Source of the DNA: an uncultured Clostridia bacterium
GTDB taxonomy: Bacteria > Bacillota > Clostridia > Oscillospirales > Ruminococcaceae
Assembly (NCBI GenBank): GCA_937891895.1
Contig: CALATN010000045.1
Location: forward strand, 1 to 7,342
Length of the DNA stretch: 7,342 nt
Reading direction: 5' to 3'
Each line of letters opens with the position of its first letter. Position 1 is the stretch's first letter. Below are positions 5,417 to 7,342 of the stretch, in pieces. The notes beneath the pieces were generated by a model. It saw only the letters and a program-made list of their open reading frames with translations. It was not told where the DNA came from and made no database searches. The translations under genes and the position numbers were made by a program.

Positions 5417-5826
5417 TTACCAACTGCACTCTGATAAAGTCTTCTCATTTCCGAGCAATCAAAATTCCCAACCAGTGCTTCAAGCTGGTCAATTTCTTTC
5501 TTTAGTTTCTTACGATGGGAGCTCTTATCTCTTAATATCTTATAAACCTTGTAACCCTGTGCAACATTATAGGTTGTCGTTTCAATAAATGATAAAATAC
5601 ACTCGATTTCATTATCAAGCGTTTCTTTTTCTATTTTAAGATTTATGATGTGCTGCTGAATATCGGAAAAGAACAACATCTGCTGTTTTGCAACCTCAAT
5701 CCATCCATCAACATTGTTATCAAAATTATCAAATACTTTCTTTCTCTTTACCATATCCATATGTACGCACTCCTGTTCTTCCGTATCATCAACATCATCA
5801 ATATCTTCAAACATTTCCTCGCTCAT
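5281..5826 (-). CDS. Coiled-coil protein fragment in the mobile-element remnant
   Basis: A minus-strand frame follows the relaxase piece in another register. From ATG at 5826 it gives about 181 residues: an acidic start (MSEEMFEDIDDVDDTEEQE), then a heptad-rich helical region with IQQHIINLKIEKETLDNEIE and RDKSSHRKKLKKEIDQLEAL. It has no signal peptide, membrane helix or catalytic motif. An alternative start, ATG at 5760, has AGGAG (5770-5774) 9 nt upstream and would give 159 residues. The last 25 or so residues (after INTKS) look out of register, while the frame continuing downstream reads better, so the 3' end is probably frameshifted. It could be the C-terminal coiled-coil part of the relaxase joined by an internal deletion, or a separate accessory gene of a mobile element. 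No function is assigned. Confidence 0.5.
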   Translation of the reverse strand: MSEEMFEDIDDVDDTEEQECVHMDMVKRKKVFDNFDNNVDGWIEVAKQQMLFFSDIQQHIINLKIEKETLDNEIECILSFIETTTYNVAQGYKVYKILRDKSSHRKKLKKEIDQLEALVGNFDCSEMRRLYQSAVGKMQHALSTGKTEMLSRSINTKSGGETQTPCRLCSVMRHIRMRICL

Positions 5827-6121
5827 TCCCAAACTTACGACTGCAGACCAACGCCTGTCTGCCTTTGAAATGTTCATTCACAAGCTGCTGTCCCACTTGA
5901 TTTGCTTTAAGAATGTCACCCTTGTTCTTGGGGTCAAATTCTTTCTTTGAAAAGGACTGCACTATTGCAATAATCTGTATTTTATGATTTGACCTTGCTC
6001 TGCGCCAATACCTGTTCATCTGTATTTCATACGGAACTTTTCTGCACATATTTATTGCTGTAAGCACTGCGTTTCGGTTTTCATGTCCGTTGTGTCCGTG
6101 CTCATAAATCACATAATGCAA
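5807..6121 (-). pseudogene. Relaxase / mobilisation nuclease, N-terminal remnant
   Basis: About 95 residues match the start of a conjugative relaxase of the relaxase/mobilisation nuclease family (MOB-P-like), the enzyme that nicks transfer-origin DNA. Seen: YEHGHNGHENRNAVLTAINM, then QMNRYWRRARSNHK, IVQSFSKKEFDP, ILKANQVGQQL and GRQALVC. In intact relatives the next segment carries the HNH-like histidine triad that binds metal; here the frame turns to unrelated residues and stops (TGA, 5807). The start is also missing: the frame is open to a TAA at 6212-6214 with no ATG or GTG, only TTG at 6121, and no ribosome site. The gene is therefore broken at both ends and cannot be active. It marks an old integrated conjugative or mobilisable element. 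The family call is from memory of conserved strings. Confidence 0.72.
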
Positions 6122-6237
6122 ACTTCCCGAGTCGGTGCTTGCTATGCCGAGAAATTTGGCGGTGCTGATTACGGGCGGCGAGATGGGAAAGGTTGTGAAG
6201 AAGATTTTGCCTTACAGTACGGTGAAGTGATGGACAG
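6122..6237. other. Unassigned stretch upstream of the relaxase remnant
   Basis: No gene is firmly supported here. The minus-strand relaxase frame stays open from 6211, and an antiparallel plus-strand frame (6120-6226) reads LPESVLAMPRNLAVLITGGE, then MGKVVKKILPYSTVK and TGA. It has no ribosome site. Either could be a relic of the deleted element. The rest appears non-coding. Confidence 0.35.
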
Positions 6238-6271
6238 AAAAAATACCCTGCGGAGATTGCTCTTCACAGAG
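6238..6271 (-). terminator. Terminator of the 159-residue gene
   Basis: On the minus strand CTCTGTG pairs with CGCAGGG (7 bp, two G-T wobbles; plus-strand arms 6265-6271 and 6246-6252) around 12 nt, followed by TATTTTTT. It lies about 35 bases past the stop of the gene at 6307. Confidence 0.6.
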
Positions 6272-6306
6272 TATGACTGTTTAATTAGTAGCTTACAATT
6301 TATTTG

Positions 6307-6786
6307 TTATGTTACTTCGATAGACTTATTATTTACAACAATATGATATAGCGAAAAACCTTTTCTACTATGTGATGAAATATATCCTGGGTTCTTTTTA
6401 ATCAATCGCCACTGTTCATTTTCATCATCATAATGATGATATCCGTTGGAAATAAAAAGTTCAATCGTTATCCCATTGTCCATAACGATTTTCAAGTCAT
6501 TGACCGTTAGCAATTCTGCTGCTAAAACACTGCCTCCTATAATATCATTGCAGTATTTGTCCTTAAAAAACCAAAGATCGTTATTCGTATCAATATTTCC
6601 ATCCCAACTTTGATAATCGTGCGTTGTAAAAAGGATATTACCATTCTTGACAACCCTCGTTAAACACTGTGAATGTATAGCGTATTTATCAAAATCAAAC
6701 ATCATCATCTCGCAAGCAAGAGAAAAGCCTACCAATTTACAGCCTATAATTTCAGACAAACATTTTATGAGTTCTGCTCTATCCAT
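6307..6786 (-). CDS. Hypothetical cytoplasmic protein, 159 residues
   Basis: A soluble protein of unknown function. ATG at 6786 follows GAGAGG (6793-6798) with 6 nt spacing, and a terminator follows the stop, so it is a real single-gene unit. No signal peptide or membrane helix is seen. Its alternating hydrophobic pattern suggests a beta-rich fold: ACEMMMFDFDKYAIHSQCL (about 24-42), NILFTTHDYQSWDG (50-63), LKIVMDNGITIELFISNGY (97-115) and an acidic, aromatic DDENEQWRLI (119-128). This layout is reminiscent of small immunity-type or housekeeping proteins found near mobile DNA, but I cannot place the family and assign no function. It is more A/T-rich than the metabolic genes to the left, which fits acquired DNA. 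No cognate toxin gene is visible beside it. Confidence 0.75.
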   Translation of the reverse strand: MDRAELIKCLSEIIGCKLVGFSLACEMMMFDFDKYAIHSQCLTRVVKNGNILFTTHDYQSWDGNIDTNNDLWFFKDKYCNDIIGGSVLAAELLTVNDLKIVMDNGITIELFISNGYHHYDDENEQWRLIKKNPGYISSHSRKGFSLYHIVVNNKSIEVT

Positions 6787-6807
6787 TTACAACCTCTCTA
6801 ATTTCCT

Positions 6808-6835
6808 ATCGTAGCATACACGACAATATTTGCAA
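6808..6835 (-). promoter_or_regulatory. Weak promoter candidate for the 159-residue gene
   Basis: On the minus strand TTGCAA (complement of 6830-6835), 16 bp, then TACGAT (complement of 6808-6813). Both hexamers are imperfect. The position fits a leader of about 15 nt. Confidence 0.35.
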
Positions 6836-6948
6836 CCTAATGACTAAATTTTGTAGTACAACATCTTTTATTAAATTTATTATATAAATTATCAGCGTAA
6901 AAGTCAATAACAGAAACGGTAATCACCATATGTACTGTTAGTGTAAAA

Positions 6949-6966
6949 GCAGTGCCCGTGCACTGC
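6949..6966. other. Strong hairpin in the spoVG upstream region
   Basis: GCAGTGC (6949-6955) pairs perfectly with GCACTGC (6960-6966) around CCGT. On the minus strand TTTTAC follows; on the plus strand a T-rich stretch begins 4 bases later. It could be a terminator, but no gene ending here is visible. The rest of 6836-6948 is A/T-rich with nothing recognised. Confidence 0.5.
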
Positions 6967-7001
6967 CGAGTTTCTTCTAAAGATTTTGGTAATTCAAAGT
7001 T

Positions 7002-7025
7002 AGGATTTACGTTCTATACTATAAT
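7002..7025 (+). promoter_or_regulatory. Promoter region of spoVG
   Basis: TATAAT (7020-7025) is a good -10 element, but the hexamer 17 bp upstream (AAGTTA) is poor for sigma-A. AGGATTT (7002-7008) resembles the -35 of sigma-H promoters, and in Bacillus subtilis spoVG is sigma-H dependent. The -10 side lacks a clear GAAT, with TAAT at the matching distance. Either reading gives a leader of about 115-120 nt. Confidence 0.5.
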
Positions 7026-7048
7026 AATTATCAGGTTCTTACGATTTG

Positions 7049-7069
7049 GACGCATCTTGGTGATGCGTC
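7049..7069 (+). other. Hairpin in the spoVG leader
   Basis: GACGCATC (7049-7056) pairs perfectly with GATGCGTC (7062-7069) around TTGGT. A second, weaker stem CGAAAG/CTTTCG (7090-7095/7107-7112) follows. Both lie between the promoter and the ribosome site. There is no run of T after the first stem, so it is not a standard terminator. Confidence 0.5.
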
Positions 7070-7149
7070 GGATTGTTATTAAAGATATGCGAAAGAAATG
7101 AATCTGCTTTCGTGTGTCTGAAAAAATAATTCATAGGAGGTAATTACTT

Positions 7150-7342
7150 ATGTTAATTACAGAAATTAAGATTCGTAAAACTTTTACAGACGGTGCACTC
7201 AGAGGTATTGTGTCCGTCACAATCGATGATTGCCTTGCAATCCATGACATCAAGGTCGTTCAGGGCAGTGAAAGATTGTTCATCGCTATGCCGAGCCGCA
7301 AGGACGAAAACGGGATTTACCGTGATGTAGTTCATCCGATTT
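7150..7342 (+). CDS. spoVG: SpoVG regulator, 5' part (cut by window end)
   Basis: The first 64 residues of SpoVG, a small nucleic-acid-binding protein of Firmicutes that affects septation, sporulation and other post-exponential processes. Family features seen: MLITEIKIRK at the start, GIVSVTIDDCLAIHDIKVVQ (residues 19-38), RLFIAMPSRKDENGIYRD (42-59) and HPI at the cut. SpoVG is usually about 85-100 residues, so roughly a third is missing. ATG at 7150 follows a perfect AGGAGG (7135-7140) with 9 nt spacing. The leader is long and structured, with a promoter near 7002-7025. The assignment is strong; the specific role in this organism is not shown. Confidence 0.95.
   Translation, partial: MLITEIKIRKTFTDGALRGIVSVTIDDCLAIHDIKVVQGSERLFIAMPSRKDENGIYRDVVHPI

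Noticed and set aside
5650..5950. Plus-strand open frames across the coiled-coil region
   Set aside because: Three overlapping plus frames of similar length exist because the minus frame is rich in Asp, Glu and Lys codons; none has a ribosome site or motif.
6836..6966. tRNA or other known structured RNA gene
   Set aside because: No cloverleaf, anticodon stem or CCA end could be recognised on either strand.

Overview
The window looks like chromosomal DNA of an anaerobic, low-to-moderate G+C Firmicute of the class Clostridia, probably Ruminococcus-like (Oscillospiraceae). The clues are strong AGGAGG-type ribosome sites, consensus sigma-A promoters, a spoVG gene, a Crp/Fnr regulator divergent from a small 4Fe-4S protein, a Clostridia-style chemoreceptor, and a compact palindromic intergenic repeat. 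The genus is an inference.

Left (1-1322): the start of a 4Fe-4S protein gene (minus, running off the left edge) is divergent from a 219-residue Crp/Fnr-family regulator (plus). Their 103-bp intergenic region is densely organised: back-to-back promoters, a 17-bp palindrome, and an FNR-geometry palindrome centred about 41-42 bp upstream of the predicted ferredoxin transcript start and just inside the regulator transcript. This suggests the regulator activates the redox gene and limits its own expression.

Middle left (1293-2838): a minus-strand operon starts from a perfect TTGACA-N17-TATAAT promoter. It encodes a dolichol-kinase/CTP-transferase-like membrane protein, then a short cation-diffusion-facilitator-like membrane protein overlapping by one base, then a possible unlisted 38-residue ORF that ends 4 bases before a shared, bidirectional terminator.

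Centre (2865-5015): a roughly 230-bp MITE-like element with imperfect terminal inverted repeats and nested hairpins lies between that promoter and a full methyl-accepting chemotaxis protein (minus) that has its own promoter, leader and terminator. A palindrome overlaps the -35 of the receptor promoter.

Right (5120-6300): a decayed mobile-element remnant on the minus strand. It holds a relaxase N-terminal piece with neither a normal start nor its catalytic histidine region, then a coiled-coil reading frame, then a tail in the third frame, closed by a terminator. A separate intact 159-residue gene of unknown function follows on the minus strand (6307-6786), with its own ribosome site and terminator.

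Far right (6787-7342): about 360 bases of non-coding DNA with several hairpins and a promoter lead into the first 64 codons of spoVG (plus), cut by the window end.

No CRISPR array, rRNA or tRNA was seen. The most interesting signals are the divergent regulatory region, the hidden small ORF, the CDF-like protein with replaced metal ligands, the nested-hairpin element and the collapsed relaxase locus.
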